This document shows positions 11,640-25,599 of a stretch of 64,000 nt of DNA, piece after piece. A program made the position numbers and the translations under genes. A model generated the notes under the pieces. That model ran no database searches, had not been told where the DNA came from, and worked only from the letters and a program-made list of their open reading frames with translations. Source of the DNA: Isoetes taiwanensis (lineage: Eukaryota; Streptophyta; Lycopodiopsida; Isoetales; Isoetaceae); assembly GCA_021234155.1 (NCBI GenBank), contig JAJEKV010000002.1, positions 25,786,617 to 25,850,616 of the forward strand, written 5' to 3'. Every line of letters starts with the position of its first letter. The stretch's first letter is position 1.

Positions 11640-12480
11640 TAGAAGTGCCCTTCCTTGACTTTATAATAGTAAGCTTGCCATTTAACATCATCTTCATTAT
11701 TCTGATAAGTCTCTTTTGGACGGAGGGGAATCTTTATTTACCATATTTTTCACAATCCCCTTAAATGCATTTCAAATTATGCCACTCTTCCCCTTCTTCC
11801 TTTTGACAAACCATTTCTCTCCAAAGAGTGCTAACATTACAACTTTTGTGCCTGAAAAACCCCATTATGTGTAGTAGCAGCACATATATCACAATTGCAG
11901 CAGCGATTGATGTGAAACTTTGCCCTCATAGAATTGAAGGCTTTCCTAAACTTCTCTGCTTATTCATGCTTGATACAATAACAAGTGTTCCTCTTCAGTT
12001 TCCTTATGCAACTTGATTTCAGGTATTCAAACATTCTAATACCGATATCTGCATATCACTACTATTAGAGGACTTAACTTCTTCCAACCCATCTTTAATG
12101 TTTTGTTGTAAAATTGCATGCTTGAACAATGCTTGTGAAGGCAGCCCAATCATAGATTGAAAAAGCTCCAATAGCCTATGATCTTGGAAGAATCTAGAAG
12201 CAAATAAGTACCTTGATTAGGAGCCAATGATTCAGCTTCTTTTGTCATAACAGTAACAACATTTTGCATGCTAGTCCTTATTTTTTTGGTAACATATCTC
12301 AAGGATGTACTACCATTTTCAATTTCGTTATCATGCTCTGCCATTTTCTTCTTCCAAAATTACCGCAAGCCATCTATTCTTTACTCTTCATAGTTTCGAA
12401 TTTAGAAGATGCCATCCGCTCTTCTCCATATTCAGTTTCAAAATCACCAGATTCCACGTTCTCGAGGACTAATTGACACT
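11640..12480 (-). pseudogene. Decayed TE ORF with Cys-rich (zinc-ribbon) remnant
   Basis: Minus-strand frames read MAEHDNEIENGSTSLRYVTK from 12344. Further on come a Cys cluster (RCCNCDICAATTH, near 11880) and a second pair in EEWHNLKCI-stop-GDCEKYG near 11740-11790. Several stops and frame changes separate the parts. Paired C-x-x-C groups near the end suggest a DNA-binding transposon protein, but I do not identify the family. No splice sites clearly restore it. Confidence 0.35.
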
Positions 12481-12829
12481 AATGTTTTGGTGCATGAAAA
12501 AAGGTTCAAATTGTATTCTATTTTCTTGGTTTGATTGACGAAATTTTCTTGGAAGGAAATTTTTCTGGAGGGAATTTCCTCTAGGAGTTTCGCATCAACC
12601 GCCAGTCTTTACTTGTCATAATTACAAACAAATGGGAATTTTGGCTTTTTTAAATATATAAGACAAAAACGTGGCTGCCCTTTATACATGAAATTAGTAC
12701 ATGTAAAATTCAACATCCAATTCAAAAGTGTACATGAATTCCCCCCTAATGTATGACACCCTAATGTGCTTTTACCCTATAAATGGCTACAAATTCAGGC
12801 TATGGGTACAAACTCAAATCGTGTTGCCA

Positions 12830-12923
12830 GTCCTTGGGGACATTCGATAATATTGGAACAACGCAGAGAAGATTAGCATGGCCCCTGCACATTGATGGCA
12901 TGCATAAATCAAATCATGTTTTT
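12830..12923 (+). pseudogene. U6: U6 snRNA pseudogene
   Basis: The segment begins GTCCTTGGGGACATTCGATA and contains the U6 hallmarks GATTAGCATGGCCCCTGC and GCATAAATC, followed by a T5 run (12919-12923), a Pol III-type terminator. Compared with the conserved plant U6 it has a shortened 5' stem-loop, an altered ACAGAGA box (it reads GCAGAGA) and several changes in the internal stem-loop. No upstream sequence element (TCCCACATCG) and no TATA at the usual spacing are seen; the nearest TATAAA lies about 50 bp upstream. These changes fit a retroposed or decayed copy rather than a working spliceosomal gene. Confidence 0.8.
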
Positions 12924-13083
12924 AGGGTGGAGGAGGATCTTAATGATGACAAGCTATGTGTCTTATTCATGAACAAATGCTTTAATTTTATCATTTAGAA
13001 GCTATAGCTCACATGGAAGAAGTCACAAGAAGCGTCAACTTCCTTTATAAGTTAGCTTCTTGAATAATTGACCTAGGAAGGAA

Positions 13084-15045
<1,962 letters not shown>

Positions 15046-15059
15046 TTTGCTAGATGTTG

Positions 15060-16480
15060 CCCCTTAGGTCCGTTTTTCCTACTTATATATATATGTATAC
15101 ATATGGGCAGCTGCGTGGCCCAATGCTACTCGAGTGTGTCCCAATGGATCCGAATCGAGTAGCACTAAGTGCAAGCGGTAGAGTTGTATTAGTGGAGCAA
15201 TATGTCCTTGCCTTCCTTCCATGCATAAACAATGACATGAATGGCCTCTTACCATATTTGACTCCTATAGGACTTTGTGTGAAAGCAATCATATATGTTA
15301 TTCTAATGGAATGAACATTGGATGACGGATATTCACTATAGATGGGAATCAGTTAGTGCATAACGTGTCCACTATGCTTGCTCATTTCTTTTCTCCATGC
15401 GATATAAGCTCTATTTTTAGTTGACAAAGACCCCTTGAATGTGTTTCCCACATATGTATACGAGGAATATTCAACAGTGCATCACAAGATCGCCACGAGA
15501 ATTATGGTGCCCTTCTTCCCTACAAAATCTAACCACTATTTGATTTGTAGATACGGAATCAAAGCTATGTTGTCCAGTATTATTGGCATCTCAATGACAA
15601 TAAACCATTGCATTTCCATTTCTAAGATAATAAACAACCACATAAAGCAAATTTTACTTTAGTCAAATGAAATTTCGCATCTCTTTTGTCTTATCTATTT
15701 AGATGCCATTAATTTCTAACAAAACTTATTCACTTTTAAACACAACTTAGAATATTCTATTGTGTCCAAGTTTTTTGGAGCAGTGAGTCCCTTTTGATAT
15801 ATCATAATGTTTAAATCTCCTTAACGTCTAGTCTAACTATTTATATCTAGATAAAATAATATAGAGTTTCTTTCCAAGCTTGAATTTGCATTATATTTTT
15901 ATTAAATTTTAGATTTATTTAAGTATTTATTCTTATTTTCAAGAAAGGAATTTCAATAAAGAATAGATTGACAATAAGAATCATGATTCCAAAAGTAAAA
16001 AAAGAACAACTTATTAAGCAACACATATAAATAGACCACCTTCTATTGAGTCAAAGTCATCCAAAGGTAAAAGGGATTAGACATTGCAAGGTGATTGCTA
16101 ATAAACAAGTTAAATTATGTTTTCAATACCGTTGCATCATATCATAAGGTTAAAAAGCCAATTAAAATTTCTAAGAAGGGTGTGAAGGCACTACGAGTTG
16201 CATCTATGCGGTTTGGAGGAACGGCCTCTGCTCTGGCCCCTACTTCAACACGACAACCACTCTCCAAAGGACTGGCATTGAGAATTATCCTAGTTGCATT
16301 TATTGGGTTAAGGTATTTTGTTTATTAATTTTCAACGTTTTTGCTAAAAATAGGTAAATGCTGGTACAATTGTTAATGGTTTTTCATAGTGATATATGTT
16401 GAATGTGTCAATAAAATAGCACTATAGGTATGTGGGGCTTACTCCAAACAAAGGGAAAATATTAAATATACAAGAAACTT
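15060..16480. other. Intergenic stretch upstream of SWEET
   Basis: AT-rich, no gene recognised. It contains the SWEET promoter-proximal TATA-like word (15081-15094, minus). The frame at 16095-16328 has no family resemblance. Confidence 0.4.
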
Positions 16481-16483
16481 ATC

Positions 16484-16860
16484 GTGGCGGCAAGGCCGTC
16501 GCGAACATTTCTTTTGTTCGACTGGATGCAAAGGACACTCTATGTAGAAGATACTTGTGCAACATCGGAATTTTATGGACTATGTAGAAGATGCTTGTGC
16601 AACATCGGAATGTCATGGACGATGTCTGATGTTGAATATATTGCAATTAGGCATTGTAGGCTCATATTACTATACATGCATGCATTGTCTTTTCTTCATA
16701 AGTATGTTCCTAGATTTTGGCACAGTGCATATATGTCTAACTCACAAGGCTTAAAAACAACTCATGTATCCAAGTTGAAATTAAGTGTTATCCTGATTAT
16801 AAGGCCTAAGAACAATCCATGTTGCCAAGTTAAAATTAAGTGTTACCCTAACGACACATT
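16484..16860. repeat. Two short tandem duplications
   Basis: A 40-bp unit (CTATGTAGAAGATACTTGTG ...) is duplicated at about 16539-16620 and a 53-bp unit (CCAAGTTGAAATTAAGTGTT ...) at about 16749-16855. A 183-residue open frame spans them but follows the duplications and matches nothing I know. The left edge (16471-16515) is the CGCGAACATTT repeat also seen at 1351-1470. Confidence 0.7.
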
Positions 16861-16889
16861 TCAGTTGAGACCCCCTTATCTTGGCACTG

Positions 16890-17560
16890 ACCCCATATCC
16901 TGTTATTGTGCTACATATTCTAAACGAGGTGCACCCTGGACCGCCTCAGCCATTGGATTTGTCTATCCTATGTCCCAGATCGTATGTTGGGGTCTCTGGG
17001 TGTCTCTCATTTTGATTATGGCCATTTATGATTGAGGGCAATAATGATTTTGAAATATGAAATATAGGCTCGCCTAACGTTTTAGAATATGAAATAGGAA
17101 GGATCGAACCTCTACCAAAATGCAATCAAAATGCAAGCTAACGCATTATTGTTTCTATTGAATCTTTTTTTTCCTCCCTAATAATAACCCATTCAATTGT
17201 TTTAGGGGTATAATCTATGTTCTCAGGAATGCCGATTTATGCATCCATATCAAATCCCCCTTGAACCCCATGTTATTGTGCTACGTATTCTAAATGAGGT
17301 GCGCCTAAGATTTTAGAATATGAAATAGGGAGGGTCGAATCTCTACCAAAATTATTTGATATTCTAATAAGAATGCTTTAACAATGCAACCAGAAAGCTA
17401 AGGTGTTTATTTTTTCTATTAAATCTATTTTTCTTTTCGTAATAATAACCCATTCAATTGTTTTAGGGATATATTCTATGGTCTCAGGAATGGTGATTTA
17501 TGCATCTATAACAAGTCCCCCTCGAACCCCCTGTTATTGTACTACATAGTGCTTATTATA
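16890..17560 (-). repeat. 231-bp tandem repeat, possibly SINE-derived
   Basis: Copies start CGCCTAA at 17071 and 17302 and end near GTTATTGTACTACATA (17533). A partial third end lies at 16895-16930. On the minus strand each copy has GGTAGAGGTTCGATCC or GGTAGAGATTCGACCC, close to a Pol III B box, with a weaker A-box-like TTAGCTT upstream. A tRNA-derived SINE is possible but not shown. Confidence 0.55.
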
Positions 17561-17715
17561 TTGGCATCCAATACACATGAGATAATACCCTTGCAACAAA
17601 GTGTGCCAAATATTTGAAACAAAGCCGCGAACATTTCTTTTTCCTAATCCTCATGATCTCACTCATTTTTATAGGCTAGAATTGTTAAGATTACTTGACA
17701 ATTCACAATTCTGCC

Positions 17716-17859
17716 ATGGATACAACTCTGATGAAAGTTAATGAAACACATGAAGAAGTTAAACAGGTCAGAACTTCGTTAGATAGGGTAGCCATGCTAC
17801 AATCTCAGATTGAAGCATTGGAAGGAAGAATAGAGATACTAGAACATAGCACCTAGGAG
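17716..17859 (+). CDS. Short coiled-coil ORF, unidentified
   Basis: A 47-codon frame beginning MDTTLMKVNETHEEVKQV and ending LEGRIEILEHST, with heptad-like Leu/Ile/Val spacing throughout. The frame continues after its stop as EQQIETPTSIKTEVQVVLSE. This looks like the coiled-coil part of a retroelement ORF1 or gag. An RT remnant lies 330 bp downstream on the same strand, so it may be the ORF1 of that dead non-LTR element. It could also be chance. Confidence 0.3.
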
Positions 17860-18189
17860 CAACAAATTGAAACCCCTACCAGTATAAAAACTGAAGTCCA
17901 GGTTGTACTATCTGAGCAAAGGGATCGACATAAGAATAGAATAGATTTTCACATACATGTATATCTGTCTTTCCAAAAAACAACTATCTATCAAAGAATA
18001 CCCGTCCCATGACTTTTGTCTTATTTAAATTCACCTGCATATCTGTGTGAGTACAAAACAATGACAATGTATCAAGGATGATGCCGCGAACGTATCGAAT
18101 AATGTTGCAAGAGGAGGCTTTGCATTTGATAGGGAAATATTTTGCCAAAACTTGTAATATATTTATTCTTGAATCTCCAGGTCCACACT

Positions 18190-18420
18190 AGGGTATAAGT
18201 CATCTTCTCTCGCAATGCCCCCGATAAAGCACCAAGCAATATTGAGGTCAAACAAGGCTGTCCATTATCACTTACCTTATTTGGCTTAGCCTAGCGGAGT
18301 GGCTCAATATACATGGTGGAGGTGGCACTAATATCCAGGAATATGTAATATGCCTTCTAATGTATGCCTTCTAATGTATGCTGATGATGTTCTGATATTT
18401 GCACAAAGTTCCTCGGTTTT
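18190..18420 (+). pseudogene. Decayed non-LTR reverse transcriptase fragment
   Basis: Frames read SNIEVKQGCPLSLTLFGL (RT motif B, QGCPLSP type), then after frame breaks LMYADDVLIFAQSS (motif C, YADD). The spacing fits a LINE-type RT palm. Stops and frame shifts in between show it is dead. Downstream (18405-18600) a sequence with CTTTGCTTGAATGG is repeated three times. Confidence 0.75.
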
Positions 18421-18599
18421 TTGAATGAAAAGTTCCTCCTTTGCTTGTACGGTGTTGAAGATGAGTCCTGTTTCATTTTACGTTGTGAGGCAGAGAACAC
18501 CAGGCACAAAGTTTCTTGATTCTTTGCTTGAATGACACAAAGTTTCTGGGTTCTTTGCTTGAATGGTGCTAAAGATGAGTCCAGTTATTGATGATTTTA

Positions 18600-18990
18600 T
18601 GCTGGAGACCAATGTAATTCCACACAGTTTTATTTTACTTTATGAGGCAAAACTTATTATGCTAGTTCTCCTCAAGGGCGAGTTAAAAGTTAAAATGCAC
18701 AAATAATATTGGAAGAAGCGGCATATTTCTAGTTCTTAAAATGGGAATCTAAAAGACACAAGGATTTGAACCCTGATTAAACCAGCTCTAACCATCTTGA
18801 TCTCAGTATGTCTTCACAACAAACCAGCTGAACAATATGAAAATGATCTTACTAATCTTCACACAACCAGCTCAACAATATAACAACATATGAATAGCAG
18901 TCTTCCTGCCTCTTTTAGGAAACATAGTTTTTCCATAATTCATCAGTCCCTTACACAGAGTACTGCAAATTTTGAACTTGCATTGTAATC
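18600..18990. other. 3' flank of the beta-xylosidase gene
   Basis: AT-rich, with three repeats of an AACCAGCTCAACAATAT-like phrase (18780-18890). Presumably contains the 3' UTR and poly-A signals of the minus-strand gene; no exact signal assigned. Confidence 0.4.
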
Positions 18991-21900
18991 CTAATGGAAC
19001 ATGACTACCAAAGGATGCTCAATAGATGCTACCTTTAGAACATGGTGACCAGAATGTAATACTTTTCTACCGTGCCTGTCAACTACTGCAAGATCAGTAC
19101 ATGGGTTTATATCAAATGTAACCTGAACTACTTTGCCTGCTTGAATATGGACACGTTCAAACGCCACAAGTTGTTTCTTTACTTGCCCTGCATTATCCGT
19201 CGGAGGAACCACAAAGAGCAAGACTGATTCATCAGCATCTCGATTGCCTACATTTCCAACTGAAATAGACACCTTAAATGTATCACACATCACATCTTCG
19301 ACCTCGCGTATTTCGCCCAAAAAAGAAAGCTGTAAGACTGAGGCTAGCAAGGAGTGGCCAACAGATAGGTGTACATGATTGTTTTCTCTTGACAGATATA
19401 ATATGTTAGGTGGCAACATAAAAGAATAGCTGAAGTTTGTGTAACTCAATCCATCTCCAAAGTCAAAAACAGTTTTCCCTGTATAGAAGCGGTAGGTGCG
19501 ACCTGGATATCCAGTAGAAATATTTGGGCGCATATTCATGTCCAACATAGAGACTTTCGTAAAATCTTCAGAATACCATGTTACTGGCAGGCGGCCACCT
19601 AAAACATGCATAACATTTTATTCAAGGCAAATCAATATCAGTGGCAACAGCACCAGAAGTAGGAAATACCTGGACTGCGCTCTCCATAAATAATGCTTGC
19701 AATGGCTCCTCCGCCAGCTTCACCAGGGTATCCAACCCATAATATACTTGATATATGAGGATCATGTTTGGCAAAGGACACATCAATTGGGCCACCAGAT
19801 ATAATCACAAGAACTACAATTCCAGAAGCAGCAGCAGCAACAGCAGACACTAACTGCTGTTGATATCCAGGAAGTAGCAAGCTCATTCTGTCTTTTCCTT
19901 CTGTCTCCTGATTTATTGTTATACCCATAAACAGAACAACAACATCGGCATTCTTAGCTGCTTCAACGGCAGACATGGACATGTTATCATCCTTGCATTC
20001 CACATTTGAACATCCAAGACTGAAAGTCACAGGACCATATTTCTGCATTCCTTCAAGTGGTGTTGTGAATTTGCATGGTTTGCCTGCAGTACAGGATTAC
20101 AAGACTAATTCAGCTTCTGTCTAAAACAAATTTTTTCAGACAACTTGAACAGCTATCCATATTCTAAAGTTGCTACAGGCTAGGTGCATGAGTTGCCAAT
20201 GGTGCTAGAAATAATCACAACCCTAAGAAAAATGCCAAAACTTTGCTCAGCGATAAAAGATGGAGTCTTAACCAGCAACAATGTCTGTATCTGAATTAAC
20301 TATCAAACAGATTTAATCGCGTCAAATAATAAGTCATAAGCCTCTAATGGTGGAAAATCATTTCTAACGTGTCTATTTTTTTCTGTATGTCATAGTATCT
20401 GGACGACAACAGATTTTAGTGTGATGCAACACGTAAGCTTTTCTTACATCAATCTGTGACATATGTAAATGGCAGGTTTACCAGCATAATCTCCAAGCAT
20501 TGCATGTGATGCATTAACATGCGGACCAATGAGAACTATGGCCTTCTTCTTCTCTTGGGGTAAAGGTAGTGCACCATGCTCGTTCTTTAAAAGCACAATT
20601 CCTTGCAAAGCAGCTTCTAGAGACAACTGTTGATGCATCTCCGAGCAAACATCCGCTGGGCCAAGTCTACCATATAAATTACTCACTCCATCAAACATGC
20701 CAAGCCTCATCTGAACTGTGAAGAGATTCAAGAGAGCATGATCGATGTTTGACTCTGTCACCCTACCCTCTTCAATTGTATGTTCTGTGTATCTCAGCAA
20801 AGACATTCCACAATTAAGATCAAGACCTGCGGAGGTAGATCTATGCTCATGTCAATTAATGATACACCAATGCAAATCAAATGGCTTTCCACAGGTCAGC
20901 ATACCTGCTAACAGTACATCTGCAACTGCTTCTTCTGGAGTCCGTGTATAGTTATAGAACTCAAAAATGAGGGCCACTGCGTCACAGTCAGAAACAATGT
21001 ACCTGCCATAATAGTATGGTATTAAGCCTATTTTACCGACAATAATAAAATTGCCCTGAGACCATGTGTTTAAGAGGCAACGTTACAATGTTTGGCTTAA
21101 ATAGTAAAGGTACCAAGAACATTTAAGACCATGCTATCGGCATCATTTCAGCCTGTTTTCAACAACTACTCTTGAGGAACATAGTCCCATAAGAACAAGG
21201 ATGAGGAGAGGTGGACATTTATCTAAAGTTCTGTACCTGATTTTGAGAAAAATTCAACAACATCCAAGCCAAAACTAGAATACTAAATGGAAAAGGATTG
21301 GAAGGCAAGATCTAGTCATATACCCCTCAAAACCCCAAGTATTCCTTAGTGTATCTGTAAGCAGCGAATAGTCAGCACATGTTGGGATGCCATTTAGCCT
21401 GTTGTAAGAACACATTACACCACTGGCATGCCCGTCTTCCACACAGCTTCTAAAGGGCACATTATAAGTGTCTGCTAGATCTTGCAGAGTCACCTGAAGA
21501 GTTAATCAATTTAAATTGATGCTTCCATTTCTCTCGAAGTCAGCTATTACTATTATAAAACAATATTGAGAATTCAAGTTCATTAGCTCCGAACGGATAA
21601 GCACATTAGCAGAACAACTTGCACCTCAGCATTGAAGTGATTGCGGTCTGAACCTCCCCAACTCTCCATATCGTATGCGGTAAAATGTTTGCAACATGCT
21701 GAAACCTTCATCTTGCTAGACGCTGTTGAATTCATGAAATGCATTTCCTCACTTTGTTCTTCCGGATCCTGCATTCCCCTGACATAGTATGCAGCATATT
21801 TGCTAGATAAAAACGGATCCTCTCCAGAAGTTTCTTGACCCCTTCCCCACCTGGGATCTCTAAAGATGTTTATATTGGGGGCCCAGTACGTAAGACCTGC

Positions 21901-22450
21901 TTGGCCATTGTTATACATTGCTCTGCCTTCTGTTGAAACAGCCTGTCTTATACAGACCATGTCAACAATATGAAAATACTAAGAGAGCCAATTATTGAGG
22001 TACAGAGGACAATTCGCGCAAATTGGTTGGCATGCAAGAGAATGATTTTAAAAGATGAAACCAAGGGCTTACCTGTGCGATCTTCGTCCATAAGGTGACA
22101 TTAAAGGATGCAGCAGTTAAGATAACTTGAGGAAAAGTGGTTGCTTTTGATATGGTACCAATGAAAGTAACACCTGTGCCATCATCAGAGATGCCATGAA
22201 GCCCTTCAGACCACCAATCATAAGGGGCTAGCCCCAGTCTAGGATTGGCACTAACATTATTCACAATCTGCTCAAGCTTCTCATGCAGAGTAAGGCGAGA
22301 TATTAAATCGTGTACCCGGTCTTGGATTGGCAGTGATACATTGCAAAAGGGGAAAAATTGTGAGTTGGAACTGCTACAAGATAGAGAATCAGCTCCAATA
22401 GGCAACAAAACCACTGCAGCAAATGAAATGGCAAGCCACACGGTGGCCAT
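18991..22450 (-). CDS. BXL: Beta-D-xylosidase / alpha-L-arabinofuranosidase, GH3
   Basis: Secreted cell-wall glycosidase that removes xylosyl or arabinosyl residues from xylan and arabinan. Seven minus-strand exons with GT-AG borders and matching phases: 22450-22073, 21942-21625, 21493-21324, 21002-20905, 20826-20482, 20083-19670, 19598-18991; total 2331 nt, 776 aa, the usual length for plant BXL proteins. Residues 1 to about 22 form a signal peptide ([20 protein letters not shown]). GH3 N-domain motifs: [59 protein letters not shown], and YIVSDCDAV with the expected nucleophile Asp294. The C-domain ([20 protein letters not shown] onward) and Fn3-like tail ([16 protein letters not shown]) are complete. 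No disruptions seen. Xylosidase versus arabinofuranosidase preference cannot be told from motifs. Confidence 0.96.
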
Positions 22451-22724
22451 TTTTTCCTGTCTCGTGCTCGCTGTGCATTATTTGTAGAGCGCCCGCCCTT
22501 TCCTTTCTTTTTAAGCAACATAATTTTGAACGGCTAAGATATGAGATGTTAGCGTTATTCTACATTTATTTTATTAAGACCTTTGTGTAAATCGAAATTT
22601 TCATGACCTTGAAATTATAGGGTTAATCAACTCGTTTTTATAACCCGAAATTTGAAGGTGATTTTGAGGTGATTTTCAGTTGATATTTTGGTTCAAGGTT
22701 TCAGACAATTTTATTGCAACACAA

Positions 22725-22900
22725 TTACATTAAACAACAGAATCACATTGAACTTCAAAATTACATTGAGTCACATTGAACTTCAAAATTACATTGAGTT
22801 CAAAATTACATTGAGTCACATTTTGCTTCACAGTTTCACAAGAAAATTACAACAGTTTCACAGTTTCAAAATTCCACAATTTCACAGTTCGACTTCCAAC
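22725..22900. repeat. Short irregular tandem repeats (ACATTGAACTTCAAAATT)
   Basis: The phrases TCACATTGAACTTCAAAATT and ACATTGAGT recur four to five times, followed by CACAGTTTCACA repeats. They lie in the intergenic space and 3' region of the recombinase-like gene. Confidence 0.75.
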
Positions 22901-22924
22901 ATTTAAAAGAAAACAAGTGCTGCA

Positions 22925-25183
22925 TCAAGTGCTGTGCAACTTTTTCAGGATATCAGAAGCTATGGCAGGATTATCACACGTAACAAAGACGCAACCAGAA
23001 AATGTGGCACCAAGGAAATTTTGCCCACCTGCATTGCTAACTGTATTTCCCTTTGTAACATTGTAGTGACCTCCCTGTAATGCTCTCCTTGCCAATGGAT
23101 CTGCCATCATCAACTCGTTGACAATGCCTTCGTCAATAAAATCCAATTCGTCCTGCACCTGCTTGTCAGGTAATTCTATGTTTTCTTTTCCAGCCAAACA
23201 AACGACCTGAAAAAATAAAAAATGAAAGACATTCATACAAAGATAGTGATTCAAAATTCAAAATAAATCAGAAAAAATTACCTGCTCTTTGCACTTGGTT
23301 GAACATTCGCCTTCCATAAAAATTCCAGAATGAACCTGTTCAACATGATCTTCAGAATTTACAGCAGCAACAGTTGAGGAACCCATAACAACCTGCTACA
23401 CAACATGAAACTGTAAATATTTGAATGAAAAAAGATTGTTTCAATAAAAAATATTCGTCGTACCTGCTTCGGAACAGCAAGCCCATTTGGAACACGATCA
23501 TCCTGCACTCCAAATAACACCTTCCGCTTACTATTCATTTGCTCACTAAGGACCTCATTATATACTCGAAGCTTCCCATCATCATCAACAGGCTTTAATA
23601 GAATGGACATAGCTGTGTCGACTTGAATTTCTTTGCTCCTGTCATACCTAATTACAAAGAAAGTCAAAATAACCTAACAATAATAAAAAAAATGATAAAA
23701 GGGGAGAAAACCTTACTTGCGATAGCTGTCAAGCGTGTTATGACCTGTAACATGCATCCCCACTTCAGCTGGCACACCAGCCAATGCCAATCGCGTCACC
23801 AAAGTCACGCATCCAGATTTGTTGCAGATGTCAGCATTAACAGTCTCACCCATCACTTTAAGCCATTTTGTAACCTGATTTGTGCCAACCCTTTGCTTAT
23901 GGTACCAAACCTACAACAGATCTAATAAGTAAAGATCTAAACCAAAAAAACAAAAACACAAATCAAACAACAACTTACATTACTGCACGCATTATCGATG
24001 GCAGTCAAGAATAGTGCACCCTCCGTCTTATCATCAGCCCCAAACTGCCTTGAAGGTAAATGTCTGACATACTGTTTGTAGGTGAACACGAAATCTTCCT
24101 CATAACTCCACACTGGATCCCTAAAATGATGGTCTTCAAAACGCGTAGCAGAAGGATTATAATTCTTGCTGCACGCTTCCTCGTATTTCACAAACTCACC
24201 ACTCTCACTAATCTCCAAGGAAAATTGATACACCTTTAAATTCCAAATCTCTTTAACTGCCCTGATCCCAAACCTGCTACAGATATAAAAACAAAGACGT
24301 TTTTGGCAACCCCTAGGATGATAAATTTGATGATCAACATCACCAAGCAGGTCATTCTCAACACTGAAAGGAATAACAGGTGCTTTCTTCTTCTTCCCCT
24401 TAACTCCAAGTAACCTTGATCTTCTAACAGATACTACAAAGGCATATGTACTTTTTTTAAACACATCTGACTTCAAGATATTGAACGGACGCTCCTCAAT
24501 ACCAGTCTGACCAACTCTGACCTCTTGTTTTTTTTCTTAAAATCCTACCAAGTGTCCTATACAAGACACTAAGACTGCAAAGAAACAAATAATCTATCAG
24601 ATAAACTATCTTAAATCCTAACAGAAATCTGACCTAACAACAGAAATTTGACCTAACATAAATCTGACCCTAAATCCTAACGAAAATCTAACAGACTTAA
24701 ACAACTTAAATAAATTACATACCTTCCTGGTGGATAAACCTCCTTGTTCTTTTTCTTGATCTGCAGCATAAACTTCATAAGCATGTCAGCCAGTTCAACC
24801 GAAGGAATCTCTTCAATTGGTATCCTGCAATCAAAGCCAAACCGTGATCTCCAACTATCAAATCTCCTTCTAGCCCATTTAGTTAGCCCTTTAGAACCAT
24901 CCCTGCCTCCCCCTTCTGCTTCTTTGATCAGATTCGGGTCCAAAGCAAAGAACTCGTCCTTATCATCACCAGCTTGATCTTCTTGAAACCAAGCCTCATT
25001 CTGGATTTCTGCAACAAAGTCATCAAGCTCTGGGCCTTGAAATTTATTTAACAGACCGTCAATATCTTCAAACGCATCATCCAAAGATTCACATGCAACA
25101 ACAGGTAGAAGGTTAACTCCACAAGCTTCCTGAGTAGCATTCAGCTCGAAACTAGGGTCCAGACCACTTGCACACACGTCCAT
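22925..25183 (-). CDS. Tyrosine-recombinase-derived protein (DUF3504/ZMYM-like)
   Basis: Resembles the Crypton-derived domain of animal ZMYM2/QRICH1 proteins. Minus-strand exons: 25183-24723, 24574-23979, 23910-23717, 23647-23464, 23392-23282, 23206-22925 (about 608 aa if the frame held). Order: acidic N-terminus; SAM-like part (KWARRRFDSWRSRFGFD ... ELADMLMKFMLQIKKKNKEV, then LYRTLGRILRKK); catalytic-type part (SRFGIRAVKEIWNLK, YKQYVRHLPSRQ, WYHKQRVGTNQVTKWLKVMG, TLVTRLALAGVP, HVTGHNTLDSYRKYD); unique C-terminus. The first Arg, GH and Tyr are present, but the usual N-H-S-x-R box reads NKSGC, so His and second Arg are gone. An A8 run (T8 at 24528-24535) puts exon 2 out of frame by one base: a mutation or sequence error. 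Start at 25183 chosen because TTTTATAG precedes it (acceptor of a 5'-UTR intron); an upstream in-frame ATG at 25231 is the alternative. Confidence 0.78.
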
Positions 25184-25395
25184 GCTATAAAACACAGAAA
25201 ATAAAACAATAAAGCACTTCATTCCAGCCATTTCTTCAAGATACTTGATCTTACTCCACTATTTCTTCAGAAAGGCGAATCTGCGAGAAAAGAGACGTTA
25301 GAAAAGAAAAAAAATTGAAAGACTAACTACTGCAAACGCAAAATCACCTGCATGCAAGTCCAGCAGCAGTAACTCGGTAGAAATGGAAGGAAATC

Positions 25396-25560
25396 GCCAA
25401 AAAAGCTCCACAGAACCTCAAGATTACTGAAAATGCCTCCAAAACTCGCAAGAACCAAGAAAAATCGGCGCTCCAAGCCAAAAAAGCTCCACAGAACCTC
25501 AAGATTACTGAAAATGCCTCCAAAACTCGCAAGAACCAAGAAAAATCGGCGCTCCAAGCC
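25396..25560. repeat. 81-bp tandem duplication
   Basis: GCCAAAAAAGCTCCACAGAA begins at 25396 and again at 25477; both copies end GGCGCTCCAAGCC. It lies in the presumed 5'-UTR or promoter of the recombinase-like gene. Confidence 0.92.
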
Positions 25561-25599
25561 GCTAACCTAACAGATTATGGCGCTCCAAGCATCTAACCC

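Noticed and set aside
16484-17035. 183-residue open frame
   Set aside because: It spans two tandem duplications, shows no family resemblance, and its repeated residues follow the DNA repeats.
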